Shown one piece after another: positions 7,927 through 16,423 of a DNA stretch of 64,000 bases (positions are counted from its first letter, which is position 1; every line of letters begins with the position of its first letter). The stretch covers positions 1 to 64,000 of the forward strand of contig DATAWQ010000037.1 of assembly GCA_036267135.1 (NCBI GenBank). The letters run 5' to 3'. Below the pieces are notes generated by a model. That model saw only the letters and a program-made list of their open reading frames with translations. It searched no databases and was not told the origin of the DNA. Made by a program: the position numbers and the translations under genes. Source of the DNA: PALSA-505 sp036267135 (GTDB lineage: Bacteria; Actinomycetota; Actinomycetes; Streptosporangiales; Streptosporangiaceae).

Positions 7927-8809
7927 TCAGCCGCCCTGAGCCCAGTCCGAGCCGTCCCACAGCCAGGTGTCGCTGCGCCCGCCGTCGAAGCCCACGCCAC
8001 CGAATATCGCGACGTCGCTGCTGGCCGGATCGTAGGCCACCCCGGCCCACTCACGGGCGGGTGGGTTGGTCGCGGGCGTCTGCTGGGTCCAGTCCGAGCC
8101 GTTCCACACCCAGGTGTCATCAAGCAGGACCTTGCCCCCGCCGCTGAACAGCATGATGTCGCCGTCGGCCGCGTCGTAGGCCATCGCCCCGCCGTCCCGC
8201 GCGGGCGGGCTCGTCGCGGGCGTCTGCTGCACCCAGTTCGAGCCGTCCCACAGCCACATGTCGCTGAGCATGCGCTGCCGCGCTCCGATTCCCCCGAACA
8301 GGACGACATCACCGGTCGCCGGGTCGTAAGTCATCTGCGGGTCCTGCCGGGCGACCGGGTTGGTCGCGGAGGCAGCCCGCGACCAGTCCAAGCCGTTCCA
8401 CAGCCAGGTGCCCCCCCCGCACGCCGTGGCCGTTGTCGCCGCCGAACATCACGACGTCACCGGTCGCGGCGTCGTAAGCCATCGCCGCCCCCCGCAGAGC
8501 GGGCGGCTTGGTCGCCGGATTCTGCTTGACCCAGTCCGAGCCGTTCCACACCCAGGTGACACCTAGCTTCTGGTGATCCGCCCCACCGAACAAGACGAGC
8601 TGACCCGAGGTTGCGTCATAGGCCATCTGGGCTCCGGGTTGGGCGGCCGGGCCTGCCGTGCTGGCCTGGACGGCGGAAGCACCCTGCAGGCCGGAACCGG
8701 CCAGCAGGGCCACCACCGCGGCGGCCATTCCCAGCGCCCGCCCGCCCCCGCCATACCGCCTGAAGATCGTCACAGTCTCACGTTCATCGGACATGCGCTG
8801 CGCCACCAT
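7927..8809 (-). pseudogene. Secreted Kelch-repeat protein, split by a +1 frameshift at a G8 tract
   Basis: Two overlapping frames together encode one protein. The 5' part (from 8809, or ATG 8794) has a signal peptide (ALGMAAAVVALLAGSGLQGASA) and about two Kelch blades. The 3' part (to 7927) has three more of the same ~49-residue unit (AMAYDAATGDVVLFGG..DTWLWNGSDWVQQTPAT). The change of frame falls at eight consecutive Gs on the coding strand (8418-8411); removing one G restores a 293-residue five-bladed protein. Causes could be a sequencing slip, a true pseudogene or phase variation. The ligand is unknown; Kelch propellers usually bind glycans or protein. Confidence 0.75.
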
Positions 8810-9044
8810 CGTTGGCCCGGCTGGCAGTAAACGATGAATTTGCTTGCCACTAAGACGCTTAGGCCTAGCCAGCGGATGACATTCCGGCCCAACCCAGAGG
8901 CGTTCAGGATGACGGCAGCGGCGCCCGATTGACTGCGATCGCCGCCGAGTGCGGTGACTGTGAACCGGCAGGGGGCGGCACGCCGCTCAATCGTTAACTC
9001 TGTTCGGCCCGAATGTCACTAGGCTTGGTAGCACAAGGTAAAAG

Positions 9045-9060
9045 AGCGTCCCAAGACGCT
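9045..9060 (+). promoter_or_regulatory. Small leader hairpin before the slipin ribosome-binding site
   Basis: AGCGTC-CCAA-GACGCT forms a 6-bp hairpin immediately upstream of a GGAGAAGAGG Shine-Dalgarno tract and the GTG at 9080. Its position could affect ribosome access, but no evidence beyond position exists. Confidence 0.25.
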
Positions 9061-9079
9061 GGAGAAGAGGTGTTCCACG

Positions 9080-10084
9080 GTGGTCGCAGCGCTCATTGTG
9101 ATCTTCGTGATCATTATCGCCGGTGGTGCCATTGCGGCCGCCCGCTCGGTGCGAGTGGTCCAGCAGTTCGAGCAGGGCATCGTATTCCGGTTCGGCAAGA
9201 TCGTGGACCGGCCCGTCGGGCCGGGAATCGCCTGGATCAGGCCGGTCGGCGACCGCATGCAGAAGGTGAACATGCAGATCGTCGCCATGGCCGTGCCCGC
9301 CCAGGAGGGCATCACCAGGGACAACGTCAGCGTCCGGGTGGACGCGGTGGTGTACTTCCGGGTGGTCGACCCGATCAAGGCCGTGGTGAACGTGCAGAAC
9401 TACCTGTTCGCCATCTCGCAGCAGGCCCAGACCTCGCTGCGGTCGATCATCGGCCAGTCCGAGATGGACCAGTTGCTGGCCGAGCGCGACACGGTCAACC
9501 GCGAGCTGCGCCGGATCATCGACGAGCCCACCGAGGGGCCGTGGGGCATCAGGGTCGAGCGGGTGGAGATCAAGGACGTCTCGCTGCCCGAGGGCATGAA
9601 GCGCTCGATGTCCCGGCAGGCCGAGGCCGAACGTGAGCGCCGGGCCCGCATCATCTCCGCCGACGGCGAGTACCAGGCCTCCAAGCGGCTGGCCGCCGCG
9701 GCCAACGTGATGGCCCGCGACCCCGCCGCCCTCCAGTTGAGGCTGCTGCAGACCGTGGTCGAGGTGGCCGCGGAAAAGAACAGCACGCTGGTCATGCCCA
9801 TCCCGGTCGAGCTGCTGCGGTTCTTCGACAAGAACGCCCCTGCGTCGGGAGAAGTGGGACGCGCGATGCCCGATGACCTGGGCGATGCCGAGGTCGCGGC
9901 GGCCGAGGCGGCGATTTCGCCTGCGTCGCCCGCGCCGGCGGTCGGGACCCCGGACATCCCGCCGGTGCCCGAGGTCGAGGCCCCGCCCGAGGTCGCGGAC
10001 GCGCCCATGCCGCAGGCCGAGGCCGCCGAGCTGAACGGCCCAGGCACCCCCGGCGCCGAGCCGCTGCACAACCCGCACGTCTAA
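9080..10084 (+). CDS. Slipin / SPFH (band 7) membrane protein
   Basis: A 334-residue stomatin-like protein. One N-terminal transmembrane segment (residues 2-20) leads into a band-7 domain (VVQQFEQGIVFRFGKIVDRPVGPG, MDQLLAERDTVNRELR, GIRVERVEIKDVSLP) and an E/A/R-rich coiled coil. The C-terminal ~80 residues are acidic, Pro/Ala-rich and probably disordered. Slipins oligomerise in membrane microdomains and often partner with an NfeD protein; none is seen here. It starts at GTG 9080 after GGAGAAGAGG. It is divergent from the broken Kelch gene. Confidence 0.9.
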   Translation: MVAALIVIFVIIIAGGAIAAARSVRVVQQFEQGIVFRFGKIVDRPVGPGIAWIRPVGDRMQKVNMQIVAMAVPAQEGITRDNVSVRVDAVVYFRVVDPIKAVVNVQNYLFAISQQAQTSLRSIIGQSEMDQLLAERDTVNRELRRIIDEPTEGPWGIRVERVEIKDVSLPEGMKRSMSRQAEAERERRARIISADGEYQASKRLAAAANVMARDPAALQLRLLQTVVEVAAEKNSTLVMPIPVELLRFFDKNAPASGEVGRAMPDDLGDAEVAAAEAAISPASPAPAVGTPDIPPVPEVEAPPEVADAPMPQAEAAELNGPGTPGAEPLHNPHV

Positions 10085-10145
10085 GCAGGCGACGAACAGC
10101 GGGGCACCGCTGCGCGGAACCGGGCCGGTTGGCTAGTGTTTCGCC

Positions 10146-10301
10146 ATGCAGAAGTGGGAATACGTAACGGTGCCGCTGCTCGTGCACGCGACCAAGCAGA
10201 TCCTGGACAACTGGGGCGACGACGGCTGGGAACTGGTCGCCGTCGTGCCCGGCCCCAGCCAGGAGCAGCTCGTGGCCTACCTGAAGCGGCCCAAGGAGTG
10301 A
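10146..10301 (+). CDS. DUF4177 small protein
   Basis: A 51-residue reading frame starting MQKWEYVTVPLLVHATKQ and containing the DGWELVAVVP core that defines DUF4177. Function is unknown. Its last bases overlap the next gene: GTG 10298 lies inside GTGA, so the RidA homologue is translationally coupled. The same small gene precedes a RidA homologue in other actinomycetes, which supports it being real despite the short length. No obvious Shine-Dalgarno sequence precedes the ATG. Confidence 0.8.
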   Translation: MQKWEYVTVPLLVHATKQILDNWGDDGWELVAVVPGPSQEQLVAYLKRPKE

Positions 10302-10765
10302 GCACGCCGCAGGAGCGGCTCGCCGCGCGCGGCCTGGTCCTCCCGGCGGTGGTGGCGCCGCTCGCGGCTTACGTGCCCGCGGTGCGGACCGGACGCTACG
10401 TCTACACGTCTGGCCAGCTCCCGATGGCCGACGGCAAGCTGCTGGCCACTGGCAAGGTCGGCGCCGAGATCAGCCCCGAGGAAGCGGCCGGGCTGGCCGG
10501 GGTCTGCGCGCTCAACGCGCTGGCCGCGGTGGCTTCGGTGGCCGGGGGTCTCGGCTCAATCGTCCGCATCGTCAAGATGACCGGCTTCGTGGCCAGCGCG
10601 CCGGGTTTTACCGGGCAACCAGGTGTACTGAACGGTGCCAGTGAAATGTTGACCGATGTCCTGGACGAGGCCGGACGGCATGCCAGGAGCGCCGTCGGTG
10701 TGGCGGAGTTGCCGCTAGGCGCCCCCGTCGAGATCGAGCTGATCGCCGAGGTTAGCGAATCATAA
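10298..10765 (+). CDS. RidA family protein
   Basis: A 155-residue RidA/YjgF/YER057c homologue with YVYTSGQLPMADGKL, an alanine-rich helix with NALAAV and the IVKMTGFVAS core strand. Archetypal RidA hydrolyses reactive enamine/imine intermediates from PLP enzymes. This longer type often lacks the catalytic Arg context of RidA proper, so the exact reaction is uncertain. The start is GTG 10298, overlapping the DUF4177 stop; the frame is open further upstream but that would engulf DUF4177. A large hairpin follows the stop codon. Confidence 0.87.
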   Translation: MSTPQERLAARGLVLPAVVAPLAAYVPAVRTGRYVYTSGQLPMADGKLLATGKVGAEISPEEAAGLAGVCALNALAAVASVAGGLGSIVRIVKMTGFVASAPGFTGQPGVLNGASEMLTDVLDEAGRHARSAVGVAELPLGAPVEIELIAEVSES

Positions 10766-10769
10766 CCAC

Positions 10770-10819
10770 TATGGTTGCCGCAACGTAACCCTAAGAGGGT
10801 GTACGTTGCGGCAACCATA
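10770..10819. terminator. 50-nt perfect long hairpin after ridA
   Basis: An 18-bp perfect inverted repeat (10770-10787 with 10802-10819) continues into a 5-bp inner stem (10788-10792 with 10796-10800), with a single unpaired G and a 3-nt AAG loop. That makes 23 base pairs, starting 5 nt after the RidA stop codon. It is long for a plain terminator but is in the right place for one. Another reading is a dispersed palindromic element. Confidence 0.65.
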
Positions 10820-10897
10820 CCCTTCCCAATGGTCTCGGCCCTTCGTAAGAGGCCTTGACCCCCGGCAAGAGGTCCCGGAAGGCCGCCCAGGGATTCC

Positions 10898-10927
10898 CGG
10901 ACGGTCGTTCCCCGGACGGTCGTTCCC
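10898..10927 (+). repeat. Tandem 15-bp duplication
   Basis: CCCGGACGGTCGTTC occurs twice in direct succession just upstream of the likely NUDIX start. It lies within an open frame but upstream of the best ribosome-binding site, so it is probably leader DNA. Confidence 0.5.
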
Positions 10928-10953
10928 CCGGGCTAGGCACAAGGAGGCGCGTC

Positions 10954-11808
10954 ATCGGGCGCACACGAATTAGGTTGCCCGATGGCGTGCACGCCAGGGT
11001 CCGCACCGCCGTGGAGACCGGCACGCCGCCGCCCCGGCCGCGCGACTCCGCCACGGTGATGCTGCTGCGCACGCCGGCCGGGGCGGCCACGACCGGCGGC
11101 GGGTTCGAGGTCTACATGCTGCGGCGGCGGCAGAGCATGTCGTTCGCGCCGGGGGCTTATGTGTACCCGGGGGGGTCGGTGGACAGCCGGGACGCCGACA
11201 CCGAGGTGGCCTGGGCCGGGCCGGACGTCACCGAGTGGGCGGGCACGCTCGGCTGCACCCCCGAACTGGCCCGCGGCCTGCTGTGCGCCGCGGTCAGGGA
11301 GACGTTCGAGGAATCCGGCGTGCTGCTGGCCGGCACGGCGGCGGATGACCCGGCCGTGCCCGCCGAGGCCGAGCTCGAGCCGGACCGGCTGGCGCTGCTC
11401 GACCGCTCGCTGTCGCTGGCCGGGCTGCTGGCCCGCCGCGGCCTGGTGTTGCGGTCCGGCCTGCTCAAGCCGTGGGCCCGGTGGATCACCCCGGAGCTGG
11501 AGAGCAGGCGCTACGACACCAGGTTCTTCGCCGCCGTGCTGCCTGACGGGCAGCAGACCTGGGAGATCCGCGAGGAGGCCGACGAGGTGGCCTGGCTGCG
11601 GCCGGCCGACGTGCTCGCCGCGGCCAGCCGCGGCGAGGTGGCGCTGATGCCGCCGACCGCGGTCACCCTGGCCGAGATGGCCGGCTGCGACGACGTGGCC
11701 GCGGTGCTCGCGGCGCCGCGGCAGATAGCGCCGCTTCGGCCCGAGATCAAGCTGGCGGACGGGCAGGCCTGGCTGCACATGCCACCCGGGCTCGAGTACC
11801 CGATATGA
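10954..11808 (+). CDS. NUDIX hydrolase (start codon unresolved, possibly ATC)
   Basis: A NUDIX-family protein of about 284 residues: a YVYPGGSVDSRD strand followed by the Nudix-box part AVRETFEESGVLL (R-E-x-x-E-E). It likely hydrolyses a nucleoside-diphosphate-linked substrate, not identified. The frame is open from TTG 10855. The only strong Shine-Dalgarno sequence (AAGGAGG, 10941-10947) is 6 nt before an in-frame ATC at 10954; TTG 10975 and GTG 10987 are the next ordinary starts and lack one. The coordinates follow the ribosome-binding site. Its stop overlaps the next gene's ATG in ATGA. Confidence 0.82.
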   Translation: MGRTRIRLPDGVHARVRTAVETGTPPPRPRDSATVMLLRTPAGAATTGGGFEVYMLRRRQSMSFAPGAYVYPGGSVDSRDADTEVAWAGPDVTEWAGTLGCTPELARGLLCAAVRETFEESGVLLAGTAADDPAVPAEAELEPDRLALLDRSLSLAGLLARRGLVLRSGLLKPWARWITPELESRRYDTRFFAAVLPDGQQTWEIREEADEVAWLRPADVLAAASRGEVALMPPTAVTLAEMAGCDDVAAVLAAPRQIAPLRPEIKLADGQAWLHMPPGLEYPI

Positions 11809-12623
11809 CCCCGGAACAGGCCATCGACGGTTCCGGCAGCCGCCGGGCCCGGTGCGTGCTGGCGCCCAACCCGTCGCCGATGACGCTGGACGGCACGAAC
11901 ACCTGGGTGATCGCCGAGCCGGGCGGTCCGGCCGCCGTGGTCGTGGACCCGGGGCCGGCGGACGAGGGGCACCTGCGCCGGGTGGCCGCGCTGGCCACCG
12001 AGGGCGGCCGCCGGGTCCACCAGATCCTGCTCACCCACGGGCACGGCGACCACAGTGAGGGCGCGGGCCGGCTGGCCGAGCTGACCGGAGCGCCGGTGCG
12101 CGCCGCCGACCCCGGCGCTGGCCTGGGCGGCCACCGGCTCGGGCCCGGCGAGGTGGTCACCGGGGCGGGCTGCGACATCGAGGTGGTGGTGACGCCCGGC
12201 CACTCGGCCGACTCGGTCAGCTTCCTGATCCCGGCCGACGGCGTGCTGCTCACCGGCGACACCGTGCTCGGCCGCGGCACCACGGTGATCGCCGGCGACG
12301 GCCGGCTGAGCGACTACCTGGCCTCGCTCGACCGGCTGCGCGCGCTGGTGGACACCGCCCACCTGACTGCGCTGCTGCCCGGGCACGGGCCGGTGCTGCC
12401 CGATCCGGCCGGCACGCTGGACTACTACATCGGGCACCGCCGGGAACGGCTGGCCGAGGTCACCGGGGCGCTGGCGGCCGGCGACCGCACCCCGGCCGAG
12501 ATCGTGGCCAGGGTCTACGCCGACGTGGACCGCAAGCTCTGGCCGTACGCGCAGTGGTCGGTGCGGGCCCAGCTCGACTACCTCGCCGAGCGCGGCGAAC
12601 TGCCCCCTGACGTGCGCATGTAA
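11805..12623 (+). CDS. MBL-fold metallo-hydrolase
   Basis: A 272-residue metallo-beta-lactamase-fold enzyme of the LACTB2-like type. The zinc-site motif HGHGDHSEG is in the first third, TPGHSADS and LTGDTVLG follow, and PGHGPV supplies a later metal ligand. A C-terminal winged-helix-like tail (RDRTPAEIVARVYAD region to WSVRAQLDYLAERG) is typical of this group. Its ATG overlaps the NUDIX stop codon, so the two are coupled. The substrate is unknown; homologues include nucleases and thioester hydrolases. Confidence 0.88.
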   Translation: MTPEQAIDGSGSRRARCVLAPNPSPMTLDGTNTWVIAEPGGPAAVVVDPGPADEGHLRRVAALATEGGRRVHQILLTHGHGDHSEGAGRLAELTGAPVRAADPGAGLGGHRLGPGEVVTGAGCDIEVVVTPGHSADSVSFLIPADGVLLTGDTVLGRGTTVIAGDGRLSDYLASLDRLRALVDTAHLTALLPGHGPVLPDPAGTLDYYIGHRRERLAEVTGALAAGDRTPAEIVARVYADVDRKLWPYAQWSVRAQLDYLAERGELPPDVRM

Positions 12624-12683
12624 CCGGGCCGGTGGCCGTGCACGGTAGGGGCGCAGCCGTTCATTGAGGTAAATCTTTTGCGG

Positions 12684-13367
12684 TCAGCGAGCCCGGCGCC
12701 GCAGCCGGTCCTGGTCCAGCAGCACGACCGACCTGGCCGACAGATGGATCCAGCCCCTGGCCACGAAGTCGGCCAGCGCCTTGTTCACGGTCTCCCTGGA
12801 GGCGCCGACGAGCTGGGCCAGTTCCTCCTGGGTGAGGTCGTGGTTCACGTGCAGGCCGTCGGGCAGCTTCTCGCCGAACCGGTCGGCCAGGTCGAGCAAC
12901 TGCTTGGCCACCCGGCCGGGCACGTCGGTGAAGACCAGGTCGGCCATCACGTCGTTGGCCCGGCGCAGCCGCTGGGCCAGCGCGCGCAGCAGGTGCAGCG
13001 CCACCTCGGGCCGGCCGGTCAGCCAGATCAGCAGCTTGTCGTGGGCCAGCGCGGCCAGCTTGGCGTCCGTCACCGCCGCCGCGCTCGACGTGCGCGGCCG
13101 CGGGTCGAACAGCGAGAGCTCACCGAACATCTCGCCGGGGCCGATCACGCTGAGCAGGTTTTCCCGGCCGTCCGGTGCGGCCCTGGTGAGCTTGATCTTG
13201 CCCTCGACCACTACATAGAGCGAGTCACCCTCGTCACCCTCGGCGAACAACCGTTCGCCGCGGCTGAGCTGGACATCGGTCATCCGCGACCGCAGCGCCC
13301 GCGCGCCGTCGTCATCCAGCGCCTCGAACAAGGGTGCTCGGCTCAGCACGCCATCGCGCTCGTCCAC
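12684..13367 (-). CDS. crp: Crp/Fnr family transcriptional regulator
   Basis: A 227-residue Crp homologue: a cyclic-nucleotide-binding jelly roll (GEMFGELSLFDPRPRTSSA is the phosphate-binding cassette) then a winged helix with DLTQEELAQLVGASRETVNKAL as recognition helix. It closely resembles Streptomyces Crp, a cAMP-binding global regulator of germination and antibiotic production. The start is GTG 13367, preceded by GGGGAGG at 5 nt; longer in-frame starts exist but lack a ribosome-binding site. It is divergent from the NlpC/P60 gene at 13607, which it may control. Confidence 0.9.
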   Translation of the reverse strand: MDERDGVLSRAPLFEALDDDGARALRSRMTDVQLSRGERLFAEGDEGDSLYVVVEGKIKLTRAAPDGRENLLSVIGPGEMFGELSLFDPRPRTSSAAAVTDAKLAALAHDKLLIWLTGRPEVALHLLRALAQRLRRANDVMADLVFTDVPGRVAKQLLDLADRFGEKLPDGLHVNHDLTQEELAQLVGASRETVNKALADFVARGWIHLSARSVVLLDQDRLRRRAR

Positions 13368-13606
13368 CGAAGCCTCCCCGGGCATTTCGTATCCGTAACA
13401 GTGTGGCGCATCTATTAGCCCGGGAACGAGGAGGGAATATTCCGCGCCGTGTTCGCGCCCTGGCCGCGCCGTGTTCGTGCCCACTTCGCGCGGCCCGCAA
13501 GCATGATCACGACTCGCCCGGCGTCAGGTACCTCACGATATGAGTTCCCGTCATTACACTGCGTAAGCACGGAGTTTATCGAGCGGAGTGTAACGGGCGG
13601 GGTGTA

Positions 13607-14872
13607 ATGCGGGGTCGCGTACGGGGACATCGTCCAATCTGGCGCCGGACCGGCTGGGCCCTCGGCACCTGCACGGTGCTGGCCGCGGCCGCCGTGGGCA
13701 GTGTGAGCGATCCGGGGGCGGCCAGCGTGTCCGGGCCGCCGCCGGGTGCTGGCGCCGTGTCCGCGGCCGCCGGGCAGGTCAGGAGCCGGGCCGCCCAGCT
13801 CAACGCGGCGCGGGTGCAGCTCGCCGTGGCCACCGTCCGGCTGGCCACGCTGCGCAACCAGGCGGAAGTGATCATCGAGCGGTACGACAAGACGATAGTG
13901 AGCCTGCACCAGGCCCAGGTCGCCTACCAGGCCGCGCGGCAGCGCCTGACCCGCGCCGCCGGGGCCGAGAGCGCCAGCAGGCGCCAGGTCGGGGCGCTGG
14001 CCGCGCAGGACTACGAGGCGGGCGCCGGGGGCAACAGCATCGTCTCGATACTCGGCAACCCGGGCGGGCCGCAGGCCTTCTTCGACGGGGCCGCGGCCGA
14101 GCAGCAGATCGGCCAGCAGCGGGACGAGGCGCTGGCGCAGAACCAGGCCAGCCACGTGGTCGCGAATGTGTTCCGCGAGCAGGCCCACCGGGCGCTGGCG
14201 CAGGAGCAGGCCGCGGCCAGGGAGGCGGCGCGGCTCAAGACCGCGATCCAGGCCGCGATCGCGCGGCAGCAGGCCGCGGTCGCGGCCATCGCAACCAGCA
14301 CCAAACGGCTCGAGGCCGAGCTGGGGGCGGCCAAAGCGCACGAGTACGCGCTGCAGCAGGCCCGGCAGGCGGCGCGGCCGGGCGCGGCGGCGCAGCCGCA
14401 GGCGCTGGCGGGCGGCCCGGTCAGCCCGGCCCCGGCCGGCGCCGGCGGGTCCGTCTCCGGCTGGCCGTCCAGCTATTCGCTGGCCCAGGGGGCGAGCGTG
14501 GCGCAGGGCAACATCGCCGCCGACTGGGCCATGACCCAGATGGGCAAGCCGTACCAGTGGGGCGGCGCCGGGCCGGACACCTACGACTGCTCGGGGCTGA
14601 CCATGGACGCCTGGGCGCGCGCCGGTGTCACGCTGCTGCACTGGACCGGCTACCAGTGGCCGTCGGGACCGCACATCCCCATCGACCAGCTCCGCCGCGG
14701 TGACCTGCTGTTCTTCGCCACCAACACGTCCGACCCCAACACCATCCACCACGTCGGGATCTACATCGGCAACGGCCAGATGGTGGACGCTCCCTACACC
14801 GGCGTGGACGTCAGGATCGACAGCATCTATCAGCCAGGCGGCCTCATCGGCGCCACCCGCCCGGCCGGCTGA
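13607..14872 (+). CDS. Secreted NlpC/P60 peptidoglycan endopeptidase
   Basis: A 421-residue secreted hydrolase. An N-terminal hydrophobic stretch (TGWALGTCTVLAAAAVG) is a probable signal peptide, followed by ~220 residues of Ala/Gln-rich coiled coil and a Pro/Ala linker. The C-terminal NlpC/P60 domain has catalytic Cys at about 328 (YDCSGLT) and His at about 382 (HHVGIYIG). It is expected to cleave D-Glu-meso-DAP links in the cell wall. No c-di-AMP riboswitch is visible upstream, unlike the paralogue at 38455-39528. Confidence 0.9.
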   Translation: MRGRVRGHRPIWRRTGWALGTCTVLAAAAVGSVSDPGAASVSGPPPGAGAVSAAAGQVRSRAAQLNAARVQLAVATVRLATLRNQAEVIIERYDKTIVSLHQAQVAYQAARQRLTRAAGAESASRRQVGALAAQDYEAGAGGNSIVSILGNPGGPQAFFDGAAAEQQIGQQRDEALAQNQASHVVANVFREQAHRALAQEQAAAREAARLKTAIQAAIARQQAAVAAIATSTKRLEAELGAAKAHEYALQQARQAARPGAAAQPQALAGGPVSPAPAGAGGSVSGWPSSYSLAQGASVAQGNIAADWAMTQMGKPYQWGGAGPDTYDCSGLTMDAWARAGVTLLHWTGYQWPSGPHIPIDQLRRGDLLFFATNTSDPNTIHHVGIYIGNGQMVDAPYTGVDVRIDSIYQPGGLIGATRPAG

Positions 14873-14904
14873 CCGTTCCTTCTGAGCGTTCCTGGCTGAG
14901 CCGT

Positions 14905-15645
14905 TCAGGTGCGCTGCGCGGTGGCCACGACCGTGGCGTAGCCCATGGTGAAGCTGCCACCCACCGCGTCGATGGCGGCCCCGGCGGCCCCCAGTATCGG
15001 GCGCAGTTCGCCCGGCGACAGCCGGGTGAGGGTACCGAAAGTCGGTATCTGATCCAGCCACTCGTCCCTGGTGTAGTGCCGCTCCCAGTCGAACCGCCAC
15101 TGCTCCGGCTCGCCGAACGCCGCCGTCGCCCGCATCGCGCCGGCCGCCTTGCCGCACAGCAGCGAGTAGTCCTCCGGCCCCGGCATCCGCGACTGCGCCT
15201 GCTCGAACAGGCCAGGCGGGGGCAGGAACGAGTTCCAGAACAGCGCCACCCGCCCGCCGGGCCGCAGCGCCTGCGCCGCCTTGGCCGCACCCGCCGCCAT
15301 GTCCACCCAATGCCAGGCCTGGCCCGCGATGACCGCGTCGAACGACCGGCCGGCCGGGTCCCAGTCCTCGAACCTGGCCACCTCGACCGCGATACCGCCG
15401 CGCCGCGCCAGCCCGGCCATGCGCTCGTCCGGATCGACGCCGAGCACCCGGCAGCCCGCCGCCTGGAACTGCCGGGCCACGATCCCGGTCCCGCAGCCCA
15501 CGTCGACCAGGTCGGGGCCGGGGCTGGTGGCCACGATCCGGTCCACCAGGGCCGCGGGATAGCCGGGCCTGGTCCGGTCGTAGCGTTCGGCGTCGGTGCC
15601 GAACGACTCGGCCATGTCTCGGTTCTGGTCGGCATCGGCCGAGAT
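14905..15645 (-). CDS. Class I SAM-dependent methyltransferase
   Basis: A Rossmann methyltransferase with FGTDAERYDRTRPGYP at its N-terminus, motif I VDVGCGTGIVARQF, motif II VDPDERM and DAVIAGQAWHWVD. The frame reaches an ATG at 15705, but that codon lies inside the proposed TetR operator. GAGGAG at 15658-15653 points to an in-frame ATC at 15645; ATG 15615 is another option. I follow the ribosome-binding site. It is divergent from a TetR gene and probably its regulatory target, as for many resistance or detoxification methyltransferases; the substrate is unknown. Confidence 0.83.
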   Translation of the reverse strand: MSADADQNRDMAESFGTDAERYDRTRPGYPAALVDRIVATSPGPDLVDVGCGTGIVARQFQAAGCRVLGVDPDERMAGLARRGGIAVEVARFEDWDPAGRSFDAVIAGQAWHWVDMAAGAAKAAQALRPGGRVALFWNSFLPPPGLFEQAQSRMPGPEDYSLLCGKAAGAMRATAAFGEPEQWRFDWERHYTRDEWLDQIPTFGTLTRLSPGELRPILGAAGAAIDAVGGSFTMGYATVVATAQRT

Positions 15646-15692
15646 ACGCGCGCTCCTCGGCGGTAGAGGCTCCGGCGGTTGAGGTTCCGGCG

Positions 15693-15738
15693 GTAGAGTG
15701 GGCATGCGCCCACCATAGTGGGCAAACGCCCACTCTAC
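15693..15738. promoter_or_regulatory. Double palindromic TetR operator
   Basis: Two near-identical 18-bp dyads lie in tandem 20 bp apart: AGTGGGC-ATGC-GCCCACC (15697-15714) and AGTGGGC-AAAC-GCCCACT (15717-15734). The outer arms GTAGAGTGGGC and GCCCACTCTAC make the whole 46 bp an inverted repeat. It sits between the divergent TetR and methyltransferase genes, 17 bases before the TetR GTG, so it is very likely the TetR autoregulatory operator that also controls the methyltransferase. Confidence 0.75.
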
Positions 15739-15754
15739 AAGGAGGGGTAGCACG

Positions 15755-16360
15755 GTGCCGACGGGGACTGCCCTGCGGGACGCCCGCGCCCAGTTGTTCG
15801 ACGCCGCCGAGCGCATCCTGCTGCGGGACGGGCCGAACGCGCTGACCAGCCGGGCCGTCACCACCGAGGCGGGCTGCGCCAAGGGGGTGCTGCACCGGCA
15901 CTTCGCCGACTTCGACGCCTTCCTCACCGAACTCGTGCTCGACCGCATCGCCCGGATCGAGGCCCAGGCCGCCGGCCTGCGTGCGGCGGCGGGCACCGGC
16001 ACCGTGACCGGCAACCTCACCGAGGCGCTGACCGAGGTATTCGGCACGGTCGCCGTGGCCATCGTCGCCCTCATCACCTTCCGCGACGACCTGCGTGCCC
16101 GGCTGCGCCGGACCAGGCCGCACGGCGTTCCGGTCGCATCGGAAGCCACCGCCATGATCGCCTCCTACCTCGCCGCCGAGCAGGAGCTTGGCCGCATCGC
16201 CGCCACGGCCGACGTGGACACGCTCACGCTGGCCCTGACCGGGGCCGCGCACCTGCTGTCCGCCGAACGCCACGGCACCCCGCCCGAAGCCGAGGCCGTC
16301 CGCAAACTGGTAACCACAGTGCTCGGCGGTGTTCTGCGGGACCCTCCTGAATTGGTTTAA
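15755..16360 (+). CDS. TetR family transcriptional regulator
   Basis: A 201-residue TetR-type regulator. The N-terminal HTH (LFDAAERILLRDG..LTSRAVTTEAGCAKGVLHRHFADFDAFL) matches the family signature; the helical C-terminal ligand domain is divergent. The start is GTG 15755, 8 nt after AAGGAGG. The intergenic double palindrome at 15693-15738 should be its operator. The ligand is unknown. It is probably the local repressor of the divergent methyltransferase and itself. Confidence 0.9.
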   Translation: MPTGTALRDARAQLFDAAERILLRDGPNALTSRAVTTEAGCAKGVLHRHFADFDAFLTELVLDRIARIEAQAAGLRAAAGTGTVTGNLTEALTEVFGTVAVAIVALITFRDDLRARLRRTRPHGVPVASEATAMIASYLAAEQELGRIAATADVDTLTLALTGAAHLLSAERHGTPPEAEAVRKLVTTVLGGVLRDPPELV

Positions 16361-16423
16361 TGAACGGCTGCGCCAAGCAGACATCAAGCTCGCCGCGAAA
16401 GTCCCTGCTCACGAAGGAGAGAC

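Noticed and set aside
13380..13606. c-di-AMP riboswitch before the first NlpC/P60 gene
   Set aside because: None of the ydaO landmarks seen at 39544-39664 occur; only imperfect GC-rich direct repeats and GTGTAA words.
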